Assembly (NCBI RefSeq): GCF_026391055.1
Contig: NZ_JAPLET010000022.1
Coordinates: forward strand, 372,001 to 436,000
Source of the DNA: Spirosoma sp.
GTDB taxonomy: Bacteria; Bacteroidota; Bacteroidia; Cytophagales; Spirosomataceae
Reading direction: 5' to 3'
DNA length: 64,000 nucleotides
The notes beneath the pieces were generated by a model, which saw only the letters and a program-made list of their open reading frames with translations, had not been told where the DNA came from and ran no database searches. Both the position numbers and the translations under genes were made by a program. Positions within the stretch are counted from its first letter, which is position 1, and every line of letters begins with the position of its first letter. Of the stretch, positions 8,766-17,490 are shown piece after piece.

Positions 8766-11700
8766 ATGACAAAACATTTTCTGGCAGCAATTTTTGCGGC
8801 TGGTCTGACGTATTCTGCTATAGCTCAGACGACCTTTCCGCGAAATGGTGTCTATGATGAACGACCGGGCATGTATGCCTTTACCAATGCAACCATTGTT
8901 GTCGATCCACAAACTACCCTCCAAAACGCCACGCTGCTTATTCGGAATGGGCGCGTTGAGGCCGTGGGTGCGTCGGTAAACATACCCGCCGGAACCGTAA
9001 CGACCGATTTAAAAGGAAAACGTATCTACCCCGGTCTGATCGACATTGATTCCGATTACGGGATGCCGGAAGTTACCCGTAGTGCCGGTGGTGGCCGTGG
9101 TGGTGTACCGCAGTACGAGTCGAACAAGAAAGGTGCCTATTACTGGAATCAGGCTATCCAGCCCGAAAATGAAGCCAGTGTGCTCTTCAAAGCCAACCCC
9201 ACCAAAGCCGATGAGTTGCGGAAACTGGGTTTTGGCGCCGTGCTCACCCATCCGCACGATGGCATTGCCCGCGGTACAGGATCGCTGGTCGCGCTGGCCG
9301 ATGATCGGGAAAATACGCTCATGCTGAAGCCCGGTGCAACCGCGCATTACTCGTTCAGCAAGGGAACGTCTGGTCAGCAGTACCCTAACTCCATGATGGG
9401 GGTTGTTGCCCTGCTGCGTCAGGCAATGTATGATGCCGATTGGTACAAGCGGTCGGGCAGTAAAGAGCAGGCCAATATGTCGCTCAATGCGTTGACCCGG
9501 AATCTGGCGTTACCCGCCATCTTTGAGGCCAATGACAAACTGGGTATTGTTCGCGCCGATAAAATCGGGGATGAATTTGGTATCCAGTACATCATCCGCA
9601 GTACGGGCGATGAATACCAGCGGCTCGATGAGGTGAAGGCAACAGGGGCGTCGCTCATTGTTCCCTTGAACTTCCCGCAGCCCTACGATGTGGAAGATGC
9701 CTGGGATGCAGACAACGTGTCGCTAGCCGAACTGAAACACTGGGAAATGGCACCCACAAACGCCGGACGACTGGCTGCTGCCAATATTCCGTTTGCGCTG
9801 ACAACAGCGGGACTTCGGAATAAAGCTGATTTCTGGACAAATCTGCGGAAAGCCATTGAAAATGGTCTGCCCGAACAAAAAGCCCTCGAAGCCCTGACTA
9901 CCGTACCCGCCAAACTAATCCGCGTCGATGATCTCGTTGGTACGTTACAGAAAGGACGGCTGGCGAACTTCATCATCACCTCAGGTAATCTGTTCAGTAC
10001 CGATAATATCATCTACGAAAACTGGTTGCAGGGCAAACAGTACATCGTGAACAACAAGGATCTGGTGGACCTACGCGGAACCTGGAATCTAACGGTGGGC
10101 TCCCAATCGAACCTCAGGCTAAACATCACCGGTAAATCGGCCGATAAGCCCGAGTATCAGATTCAAGCTGATACCGTTAAGATAACCCCAAAAGTTGCCA
10201 TTAGTGGCGACCTGATTTCGATGCAGATTCAACTTGATAAGCGCAAACCCGGCACCATTCGCTTAACGGGCTACCGAACCTCGCCAACGAATCTGAAAGG
10301 AGACGGCGAATCGCCGGACGGTAAAATGATCACCTGGACGGCGGTAAAAGCTGTAGATAGCCCACGGACGACTTCGGTAACATCGACCTCTACAACCAGC
10401 ACAACAGCAACTACAGCGGTAAGCAGTATACTTTATCCGTTCGTCGGTATGGGTAATGCCCAGAAGCCCAAAGCCGAAGCGGTACTGATTCGTAATGCAA
10501 CGGTCTGGACTAACGAAAAGGAGGGGGTTTTGACTAATGCCGATGTGCTGATCACCGATGGCAAAATTTCTAAAGTGGGCAAAAGCTTGACGGCTCCGGC
10601 CAATGTCAAGGTGGTTGACGGAACCGGTAAACACCTGACCAACGGCATCATCGACGAACACTCGCACATTGCGTTACTATCCATCAACGAAGGTGGGCAG
10701 TCGAGTTCGGCGGAGGTTCGGATGTCGGACGTAATCAATCCGGAAGACATTAATATCTATCGACAACTGGCGGGTGGTGTCACGACCTCGCAACTGCTGC
10801 ACGGCTCGGCCAACGCCATTGGCGGGCAGTCAGCTATTGTGAAACTGAAGTGGGGCGAATCGCCGGAGAATATGCTCATCAAAGGAGCGGATGGATTTAT
10901 CAAGTTTGCGCTTGGTGAAAACGTCAAACAGGCCAATTATCCCAATCCCGGTGTACTTACCCGGTTCCCACAATCGCGCATGGGTGTTGAGCAGGTGTTT
11001 ATGGACCATTTCACCCGCGCCAAAGAATATGCAGCGGGTTGGGCAGCTTACAACAAGCTGAACGCCAAGGAGAAGGCAACGGCGCTCATGCCCCGCCGGG
11101 ATATTGAACTCGACGCCCTGGCTGAAATTTTGGCCAACAAACGCTTCATTACGTGTCACTCCTATGTGCAGTCGGAAATCAACATGCTGCTCAAAGTAGC
11201 GGATTCGCTGCATTTCAAAGTCAACACGTTCACGCACATTCTGGAAGGCTACAAATTGGCCGACAAAATGGCGAAGCACGGCGCAGGCGGCTCGTCTTTT
11301 GCCGACTGGTGGGCCTATAAAATGGAAGTACACGATGCCATTCCATACAATGCCGCGCTCATGCATCGGCAGGGCGTTACCGTATCAATCAACTCGGATG
11401 ATGCCGAAATGGCCCGTCGCCTGAACCAGGAAGCAGCTAAAACGGTCGAATACGGCGGACTGAGTGAAGAAGATGCCTGGAAAATGGTAACCCTCAACCC
11501 GGCTAAACTGCTTCACCTGGATGCGAATCTGGGTAGTGTTAAAGCCGGTAAAGACGCCGATCTGGTACTCTGGAACGCAAATCCGCTGGCTATTTACGCT
11601 CGTCCTGAAATGACGATGATCGATGGCGCCGTTTATTTCAGCCTTAAGGACGAAGATCAGAAACGCGAGCAGATGCAGGGCGAACGGGCCCGCATTATCC

Positions 11701-11822
11701 AGAAGATGCTGACGGCTAAAGCCAGCGGTGCATCGACCACCCGTCCCATGCCCCGCCGGGCCCGGATGTGGCATTGCGAAGATGTTGAAGGCGTAATGGC
11801 CGAAGGAGAAGAAGGGAAATAA
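8766..11822 (+). CDS. Secreted two-domain amidohydrolase-family protein (one degenerate domain)
   Basis: The 1018-residue protein has a signal peptide (to about residue 20). It contains two imidazolonepropionase-like amidohydrolase modules joined by a beta-rich linker (about 430-560) and a Ser/Thr-rich stretch. In the first module the usual 'PGLIDxHxH' reads YPGLIDIDSD, so the HxH metal ligands are Asp95 and Asp97. The second module keeps His632 and His634 (DEHSH), His798 (TCHSY), His824 (FTHILEG) and Asp878 (INSDD), so it should bind metal and hydrolyse an amide or cyclic imide in the periplasm. The C-terminus carries a composite 'AGKDADLVLWNANPLAIYARPE' strand. The downstream amidohydrolase gene starts 23 bp later, pointing to an operon. 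The substrate is unknown. Related fused proteins are common in Bacteroidota. Confidence 0.88.
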   Translation: MTKHFLAAIFAAGLTYSAIAQTTFPRNGVYDERPGMYAFTNATIVVDPQTTLQNATLLIRNGRVEAVGASVNIPAGTVTTDLKGKRIYPGLIDIDSDYGMPEVTRSAGGGRGGVPQYESNKKGAYYWNQAIQPENEASVLFKANPTKADELRKLGFGAVLTHPHDGIARGTGSLVALADDRENTLMLKPGATAHYSFSKGTSGQQYPNSMMGVVALLRQAMYDADWYKRSGSKEQANMSLNALTRNLALPAIFEANDKLGIVRADKIGDEFGIQYIIRSTGDEYQRLDEVKATGASLIVPLNFPQPYDVEDAWDADNVSLAELKHWEMAPTNAGRLAAANIPFALTTAGLRNKADFWTNLRKAIENGLPEQKALEALTTVPAKLIRVDDLVGTLQKGRLANFIITSGNLFSTDNIIYENWLQGKQYIVNNKDLVDLRGTWNLTVGSQSNLRLNITGKSADKPEYQIQADTVKITPKVAISGDLISMQIQLDKRKPGTIRLTGYRTSPTNLKGDGESPDGKMITWTAVKAVDSPRTTSVTSTSTTSTTATTAVSSILYPFVGMGNAQKPKAEAVLIRNATVWTNEKEGVLTNADVLITDGKISKVGKSLTAPANVKVVDGTGKHLTNGIIDEHSHIALLSINEGGQSSSAEVRMSDVINPEDINIYRQLAGGVTTSQLLHGSANAIGGQSAIVKLKWGESPENMLIKGADGFIKFALGENVKQANYPNPGVLTRFPQSRMGVEQVFMDHFTRAKEYAAGWAAYNKLNAKEKATALMPRRDIELDALAEILANKRFITCHSYVQSEINMLLKVADSLHFKVNTFTHILEGYKLADKMAKHGAGGSSFADWWAYKMEVHDAIPYNAALMHRQGVTVSINSDDAEMARRLNQEAAKTVEYGGLSEEDAWKMVTLNPAKLLHLDANLGSVKAGKDADLVLWNANPLAIYARPEMTMIDGAVYFSLKDEDQKREQMQGERARIIQKMLTAKASGASTTRPMPRRARMWHCEDVEGVMAEGEEGK

Positions 11823-11845
11823 GCTGACGGTTTGAGCAAACAATT

Positions 11846-13147
11846 ATGAAAAAAATCTTAGTTTCTATATTCACGCTGGCCTCGCTCATGAGCTTTGGTC
11901 AGAACCCCGCCCCGGCGAAACCGCAGACCAAAACCATTGCCCTCATGGGCGGTACGGTACATGTAGGCACCGGGCAGTTGATTCCCAATGGCATTGTGCT
12001 GTTCAGCAACGGGTTGATCACAAACGTGGTTGATGGCACCCTCGTTAAACTGAATCTGACTGATGTTGACGTTGTCGATGTGTCGGGTAAGCACGTGTAT
12101 CCGGGCATTATCTCACCGGCGTCGACGGTGGGTTTGCAGGAAACCGGTGCTGTTCGGGCCACGGTCGACAAGCAGGAAATCGGCATTTTGAACCCCAACA
12201 TCCGGGCGTTGATTGCCTACAATACGGACTCGGAAATTATTCCTACCATTCGGAACAACGGCGTTCTGGTAACTCAGGCAATGCCCCAGGGGGGTACTGT
12301 TTCGGGGAGTTCGAGTGTCATGATGGCCGACGGTTGGAACTGGGAAGATGCCGCCCTGAAGAAAGATGATGGTATCTGGCTCAACTGGCCGAACTACTTT
12401 GCCCGTGATTTCAACTTCGAAGACTTCACAACAGTCGTTAAGAAAAACGATAAGCGCGGACCAGCCATTGATGCTTTGCAGGCAACTTTCGCCGATGCAA
12501 AAGCGTATGCTGCCTCGCCGACCCCCGCTGTCATGAACCTGAAGCTGGAGGCCATGCGCGGCTTGTTCTCGGGAAAACTGAACCTGTACATCCGGGCCGA
12601 TTATGGTAAAGACATCATCGAAGCGGTAACCTTCGCTAAATCGGCGGGTGTTCAGAAAGTGGTAATTGTTGGGGGCGAAGAAGCCAATCGTGTAACTTCA
12701 TTTTTGAAAGACAACAATGTGCCTGTTATCCTGAGCGGTCTCCACCGATTACCCAACCGCGAAGATGAAGATGTGGATTTACCCTATCGTATGCCGGGTA
12801 TTTTACAAAAAGCCGGTATTCTGGTTAGCCTGAGTTATGCTGATGAGTGGTGGCGGACACGCAACCTGCCGTTTCTGGCCGGAACAGCGGCCGGTTTTGG
12901 CGTTACGGATCGCGAAGAAGCCTTAAAGATGGTGACGTCTAATACGGCCAAGATTCTGGGTATCGATACCCTGGTCGGCACGCTTGAAAAAGGAAAGCAG
13001 GCCACCTTGTTCGTATCGGCTGGCGATGCTCTGGACATGCGCACCAACGTGATCGAGCACGTGTTCATTCAGGGCCGGAAAGTAAACCTCGATGACCGGC
13101 ATAAGCGGCTCTACAAGACGTATAAAGACAAATACGAACAGAAGTAA
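11846..13147 (+). CDS. Secreted amidohydrolase-family protein, probably catalytically dead
   Basis: The 433-residue protein has a signal peptide ending near 'SFGQ'. It follows the amidohydrolase fold: an N-terminal composite strand (MGGTVHVGTG), 'HVYPGIISPAS' where the HxH motif is expected, and the closing 'GTLEKGKQATLFVSAGD' strand. The HxH position reads S-P-A, and the late catalytic Asp region reads 'VSLSYADEW' rather than a 'SDD/TDS' motif. None of the classical metal ligands is therefore visible. It resembles the degenerate N-terminal module of the preceding protein. With 23 bp between the genes, it may be a structural partner of the active domain. That role is inference. Confidence 0.82.
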   Translation: MKKILVSIFTLASLMSFGQNPAPAKPQTKTIALMGGTVHVGTGQLIPNGIVLFSNGLITNVVDGTLVKLNLTDVDVVDVSGKHVYPGIISPASTVGLQETGAVRATVDKQEIGILNPNIRALIAYNTDSEIIPTIRNNGVLVTQAMPQGGTVSGSSSVMMADGWNWEDAALKKDDGIWLNWPNYFARDFNFEDFTTVVKKNDKRGPAIDALQATFADAKAYAASPTPAVMNLKLEAMRGLFSGKLNLYIRADYGKDIIEAVTFAKSAGVQKVVIVGGEEANRVTSFLKDNNVPVILSGLHRLPNREDEDVDLPYRMPGILQKAGILVSLSYADEWWRTRNLPFLAGTAAGFGVTDREEALKMVTSNTAKILGIDTLVGTLEKGKQATLFVSAGDALDMRTNVIEHVFIQGRKVNLDDRHKRLYKTYKDKYEQK

Positions 13148-13185
13148 GGTTCTATTGGTTTTCTCCAGCCAAAACCCCCGTTAAC

Positions 13186-13219
13186 AAAAAAGGATGACTC
13201 TTTCGAGTCATCCTTTTTT
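13186..13219. terminator. Bidirectional terminator between convergent genes
   Basis: A 15-bp inverted repeat (13186-13200 with 13205-13219) with a 4-nt loop is flanked by A and T runs. It looks like a classical intrinsic terminator on both strands and separates the amidohydrolase operon from the VWA gene. Confidence 0.85.
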
Positions 13220-13229
13220 GATGTTGAAC

Positions 13230-14264
13230 TCACTTTACTTTTAACCAGAAGGGCACTTCAATAACCGTCCCATCGAAGAGAGTTACGTATATGGTTGTTG
13301 ATATTACCTGACCAGTCGCCCATTTACTACCGGTCCTCGTAACCGACCAGGTGGTGCGGTAAACTTGTCCCTGCCCCTGTAGTAAGTTTCCCAGCGTGCC
13401 GAACGTTGAGATTAACTGCCCGGCATCTTTTGCGTAAAAAAAAGCACCACTGGTTTCGTTTGCCATCTGAGCCAGCACGTTAACATTCACATCGGTACTC
13501 AGGCCTACCGTGAAAAGGGGAATCTTTTGTTGAATGGCTTTTGTCGTTGCATCCTCCAGTGTATTCGTCGTCACATTGTTTTCGCCATCGGTAAACACGA
13601 TAACCGCTTTATTTGCTGTTGGACCTTTCTGTGCCGTATACGTAACAGATTGAATGGTTGAGGTATAGAGGGGAGTACCTCCGCTGACATTTAGTGCCAG
13701 TGTATCCAGTGATTTCTTCATCTGTTCCGTCTTGTTGGTAAACCCGCTGTGCACTTTTACTACGCTGGTATAGCTAGAGGTGAAGCTCGTTAAACCTGTA
13801 TAATCATCCGTACCAAGGTTGTTCAAAAAGATTTTGCTGGCTTCGATCCGCAGGTTAAATGGATCGGTTGTGCTGATACTCCCGGTTTGGTCGAGTAGTA
13901 ACATGGCCGAATAGCCGCCCGGTTTAGACGTCAGGTTAGACGTTGACACATCAATGAGTTCATACAAATTCGTGACGGTATTGATGATCTTAAAGTTAGA
14001 CGGTTGCAGGCCGGTGATGAGTCGCCCATTTTTGTCAACAACGAATACATCTACCGAAAAAGTAAGCTTTTCGAGACCGGTAGAACTGGTTGAAAGACTG
14101 GCTGTTGCTGCCGCCGAGGGCTTGGCATTCAGGCTCGCGACGGGTAGGTCAATGATTCGCCGACAACTGCTGATAGCTATACCGATTATACAAACAAGCA
14201 GGATGGAAAACCGCTGTGGTGAACCAGGCGGTAAACAAGTACGGAGGTGTAAATTATATTTCAT
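13230..14264 (-). CDS. VWA-domain lipoprotein
   Basis: This 344-residue putative lipoprotein has a hydrophobic segment ending in ISSC near residue 34. A beta-sandwich-like segment (about 65-115) precedes a von Willebrand factor A domain (about 118-290). The MIDAS motif reads DQTGS, a DxTxS variant of the usual DxSxS. The MIDAS Thr is in 'SGGTPLY' and the third Asp in 'FTDGEN'. VWA domains bind divalent metal and mediate protein contacts, here probably on the periplasmic or surface side of the envelope. About 60 residues of beta-type sequence follow the VWA. The OmpA-like gene starting at 15689 is 33 bp upstream on the same strand, so the two are likely cotranscribed. The partner is unknown. 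Confidence 0.85.
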   Translation of the reverse strand: MKYNLHLRTCLPPGSPQRFSILLVCIIGIAISSCRRIIDLPVASLNAKPSAAATASLSTSSTGLEKLTFSVDVFVVDKNGRLITGLQPSNFKIINTVTNLYELIDVSTSNLTSKPGGYSAMLLLDQTGSISTTDPFNLRIEASKIFLNNLGTDDYTGLTSFTSSYTSVVKVHSGFTNKTEQMKKSLDTLALNVSGGTPLYTSTIQSVTYTAQKGPTANKAVIVFTDGENNVTTNTLEDATTKAIQQKIPLFTVGLSTDVNVNVLAQMANETSGAFFYAKDAGQLISTFGTLGNLLQGQGQVYRTTWSVTRTGSKWATGQVISTTIYVTLFDGTVIEVPFWLKVK

Positions 14265-14297
14265 GTAAAGTTGACGCGGGACGCTTTTTTGTCTGAA

Positions 14298-15689
14298 CTA
14301 TTGATTTTGTGGCCGGTAGCCGATGCCTATGCGAAGTCCGAAAAAATGCAATGGCTGCGTAACACCAGCAAACGCCTTGTTGGGGATTAAATAGTACTGA
14401 GCGGCTACATCTATCAATAAGCTTTGCCGTCGGATCTCATAACCTACTGAACCGCCAACAGTACCTAAGAATGATTTGAAGACTTGTTTATTAACACCGT
14501 ATGGGTGAGTTTCTGAGTTTTGGCTCGTCAGTGTTAGTTGTTGACCACCCACCATCGGTTGGATATAAACCGCCGATTTGGCGTAAAGACGAACACCGAT
14601 CTGAGTCGAAAACCGACCTAAAACCTGATCATTGGTGAACATAACTACCTCTTTCTCATTGAGATATCGCCTGCGGACAGTCCATGTGGAGTAGCCAATC
14701 TGTGCCGTTAAGCCAATGCGTGGTCTCAGGTAATACGTGTAGAACAGCCCTCCGCCAAAGCCCTGAAGAACGCCCGGCCCTATGTTCGGATCAACCCAAT
14801 CTCCTGATAGGGTCTGAAAGGTATATAACCCCTCAGCATAAGCCGTAATGCTGTACCTCTTTGGTGATGCTGGTTGTGATCGCACCGGCTCACTGGGCGT
14901 ATAGGTCTGAGTAAGTGGCACAGGCGATGAAACAGGAGCCTGAACCGAAGCTTGCGTCTGACTTGGGGCAGAACGAGGCCGTTCTGGCCGTTGGGAAGGT
15001 ATGTAAGGGGCTGCATAAAGGATAGCTATGCCTTTTACTGCGCTACACCTAAATTCAATCCCGTGTTTAGGGGTAAGTTTTCCACCAGCGGATTCTGCTT
15101 TTCCCTGCGTAGTAATGGTTATATTACCAGGCGGTATACCCCTCGAATGCAGAAAAGTACGTAATGCGTTAGCCCGATTCTTGGCGTTAAGCTGATTAGA
15201 AGCCGCAGCGCCAACCGAATCCCAATAGAGCGTAATCGTAAACGAAAGTTCGGGGTGGGCTCTGAACGTAGTAGCCCAGGCGGCTAATTTAGTTCTCGAT
15301 TCGGGCGTTAACCGACTGCCCTTACCCGTTTGGGGAGATGTAAATGACAGATCGTACCGTACGGTTTTCGATTGTAGCAGCATGGCATAATCCGTGAAAT
15401 AGATAGCCTCCATAAATTCACCCGGGGTAAGGCTCGAAAACTGATTCCGGTCTACTTCTGGAATCACCAGAACCCGCAGCGAATCATCATTGTAGCGAAA
15501 CTCCTGAACAAGCCCTGTAGCAATAGAGTCGGGCTGATTGGTAAAGCGGTTCAGAAAACGGATAAGGTGACTGGAGGCTGAGGTGATTTTTCCGGGGATT
15601 TTGTCGTTTTCTTTCGTTATGATCCTGTCCTGAGCAAAGCCCACGGTACTACCGGTAAGACATAAGAATAGGTAAATGTACACACGCAT
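14298..15689 (-). CDS. OmpA-like domain plus outer-membrane beta-barrel protein
   Basis: The 463-residue protein has a signal peptide ending near 'GFAQ'. A small N-terminal beta segment (DRIITKENDKIPGKI) is common in Bacteroidota envelope proteins. Next comes an OmpA-C-like alpha/beta domain (about 120-210, with 'LNAKNRANALRTFLHSRGIPPGNI', in which the canonical peptidoglycan-binding residues are only partly recognisable). A Pro/Ser/Gln-rich linker (about 225-285) leads to a C-terminal barrel-like domain (about 285-463). The order is unusual because the OmpA-like part precedes the barrel. It probably links the outer membrane to peptidoglycan. It lies just upstream of the VWA lipoprotein and may act with it. 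Confidence 0.7.
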   Translation of the reverse strand: MRVYIYLFLCLTGSTVGFAQDRIITKENDKIPGKITSASSHLIRFLNRFTNQPDSIATGLVQEFRYNDDSLRVLVIPEVDRNQFSSLTPGEFMEAIYFTDYAMLLQSKTVRYDLSFTSPQTGKGSRLTPESRTKLAAWATTFRAHPELSFTITLYWDSVGAAASNQLNAKNRANALRTFLHSRGIPPGNITITTQGKAESAGGKLTPKHGIEFRCSAVKGIAILYAAPYIPSQRPERPRSAPSQTQASVQAPVSSPVPLTQTYTPSEPVRSQPASPKRYSITAYAEGLYTFQTLSGDWVDPNIGPGVLQGFGGGLFYTYYLRPRIGLTAQIGYSTWTVRRRYLNEKEVVMFTNDQVLGRFSTQIGVRLYAKSAVYIQPMVGGQQLTLTSQNSETHPYGVNKQVFKSFLGTVGGSVGYEIRRQSLLIDVAAQYYLIPNKAFAGVTQPLHFFGLRIGIGYRPQNQ

Positions 15690-15769
15690 AGAGTTACGGA
15701 TATATGGTATTTGTCGATCAGTCAGACCTGTTCAGACACGCCTGGCGTTACAAAGTTCTGTAGCTAATC

Positions 15770-16528
15770 TTAGTAATTGGATGTTGAATTGTATTTTTCT
15801 CGTAAATGTCTCCTGGCTATTTCGATCACAAGTCGTTTCGCCCGTTGTGAATCTATTTTGTGTTGTATCGATAATGCTTTTTCGAGGGAGTGACGCAGTA
15901 TCACACTCGAACGCATAGTTTTCAGTGAAAACATATTGAGTGAGGCTGTTACCAGTTCATCATAATCAAGAAAATGAAACTGATTGGCACGGCTCGGTGT
16001 GGGTTCAGGCTGGTTTGGGTCCCGGAAGTTGAACTGGTCATGCCATAGTTTGGCTAAGCTCAAAAACTCAGTCCGATAGCTGGGATCATTATAAATTGTT
16101 TCCAGTAAGTTATGGTGGGTTGTCAGTATGTTCTGTACGACCTCCGGTTTGGACAAATCCTGATACTGCCAGGCCGTAGCGTTATCCTGATTGAGTATAT
16201 AATTACGTTTGTAGGTTGTTTTATAGAGATAGAGCAGGAATATAAAGTTTCTTTCTTCCTCCAACTTCTTGAGCGTTGATCTTTCCAGGTTTAACCAGCC
16301 AGACTTCAGGTTGACACTGGGCGTGTAGCTGGCGTCTAAAGGGCTATCCGCCAGGGCGCGGTCAAGATCAGCTTCCAACGGATTTAGTTGTCGTATCAGA
16401 TCATATAGTTCATAGAGATATATCTTTTTCAATTCATCATCCAGGTGTACAAAGTGGCTCTGCAACTCATTAACTAAGGAGATGCCTTGCCCAAATTGAC
16501 AAATCGCTATTTCTTCGTCCAAGCTCAT
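15770..16528 (-). CDS. Uncharacterised protein resembling DUF5958
   Basis: The 252-residue protein has no signal peptide and is predicted cytoplasmic. The start MSLDEE at 16528 is preferred over an ATG six codons upstream. The N-terminal ~60 residues (IAICQFGQG, then 'LDDELKKIYLYELYDLIRQLNP') resemble the DUF5958 family from memory. The rest is helix-rich, with 'ERNFIFLLYLYKTTYKRNYI' and a basic C-terminus. No catalytic motif is visible. It is a single gene between the OmpA-like gene and a divergent DUF2071 gene. The role is unknown. Confidence 0.5.
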   Translation of the reverse strand: MSLDEEIAICQFGQGISLVNELQSHFVHLDDELKKIYLYELYDLIRQLNPLEADLDRALADSPLDASYTPSVNLKSGWLNLERSTLKKLEEERNFIFLLYLYKTTYKRNYILNQDNATAWQYQDLSKPEVVQNILTTHHNLLETIYNDPSYRTEFLSLAKLWHDQFNFRDPNQPEPTPSRANQFHFLDYDELVTASLNMFSLKTMRSSVILRHSLEKALSIQHKIDSQRAKRLVIEIARRHLREKYNSTSNY

Positions 16529-16647
16529 CGATAAAGCGCTTAACAAGCCGTTTACGAAACGCAGTGAAAAGTTAACAAAAAACGAGAACTATATACCTAT
16601 TTTTATTTCTCAAAGTTTAAAATCAGTAAAAAAACCTGTTTGAAACC

Positions 16648-16655
16648 TATTTTTG
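16648..16655 (+). promoter_or_regulatory. TATTTTTG -7 promoter element for the DUF2071 gene
   Basis: An exact TAnnTTTG match lies 90 bp upstream of the start at 16746, which would give a leader of about 85 nt. No clear -33 partner is seen. Confidence 0.4.
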
Positions 16656-16745
16656 TGCGATCGTTACTTCCGGAAAACTGCTGTTTTGCGTGTAGTAGGG
16701 ATCAATTAAAGAGGCTCCCGTTCATCAACTAACCCTGGCTTTTCT

Positions 16746-17483
16746 ATGGCGTTTACATTCCTGACTGCCGAATGGCGGAATTTGATTTTTGCTAATTATG
16801 CCATCGACCGCCGGGTTCTTGAGCCGCTTGTTCCTTACGGAACGGAGCTGGATGAGTTTAACGGGGTTTGTTACGGTAGTCTGGTTGGGTTTTATTTTCA
16901 GCGGGTTAAACTGTTTGGTGCGCTGGCTGTGCCGTTTCACCGGGAGTTCGAGGAATTTAACCTGCGTTTTTACGTACGGCGGAAGTCGGAGGACGGCTGG
17001 AAACGGGGCGTCGTCTTTGTGAAAGAGATTGTGCCCAAACCAGCTATATCACTAGTGGCAAATACCCTCTATGGGGAACCCTACGCTACCCATGCCATGC
17101 GCCATTCCTGGGAGGTGGCCGCCGATACCCAACGAATTCGGTACGACTGGAAAGTGGGCGCCGACTGGAATTTCATTGAGGTTAAGGCCGATACAGCGGG
17201 TCATCCGTTGGTAAAGGGAAGTGAAGAAGCCTTCATTACCGAGCATTACTGGGGGTATACCCGGCGGTCGTCGCTGAAGAAAGGCGAAAGCCGAACGTCG
17301 GAGTATGAGGTTGTTCATATTCCCTGGTTGATCTATCCGGTGCGGGACTACGAGGTTCGGTGCGATGTTGCCAAACTATACGGTGCCGAGTTCGTCCCGT
17401 TCTTCGAACAGCATCCGCATTCCGTTTTTCTGGCCGATGGCTCACCGGTAGCGATCAAGTCGGGGGCCACCTTACGGGGGTGA
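16746..17483 (+). CDS. DUF2071 (YqjF-like) family protein
   Basis: The 245-residue cytoplasmic protein matches DUF2071/YqjF. It begins 'FLTAEWRNLIFANYAIDRRVLEPLVP', continues with the 'VCYGSLVGFYF' strand, has the central 'FNLRFYVRR...RGVVFVKEIVPK' and the 'EHYWGYTR' motif, and ends in the 'HSVFLADGSPVAIKSG' block. The fold is related to acetoacetate decarboxylase, but the function of the family is not established. It is convergent with the radical SAM gene, with only 7 bp between the stop codons and no hairpin visible there. Confidence 0.85.
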   Translation: MAFTFLTAEWRNLIFANYAIDRRVLEPLVPYGTELDEFNGVCYGSLVGFYFQRVKLFGALAVPFHREFEEFNLRFYVRRKSEDGWKRGVVFVKEIVPKPAISLVANTLYGEPYATHAMRHSWEVAADTQRIRYDWKVGADWNFIEVKADTAGHPLVKGSEEAFITEHYWGYTRRSSLKKGESRTSEYEVVHIPWLIYPVRDYEVRCDVAKLYGAEFVPFFEQHPHSVFLADGSPVAIKSGATLRG

Positions 17484-17490
17484 GATTTGC

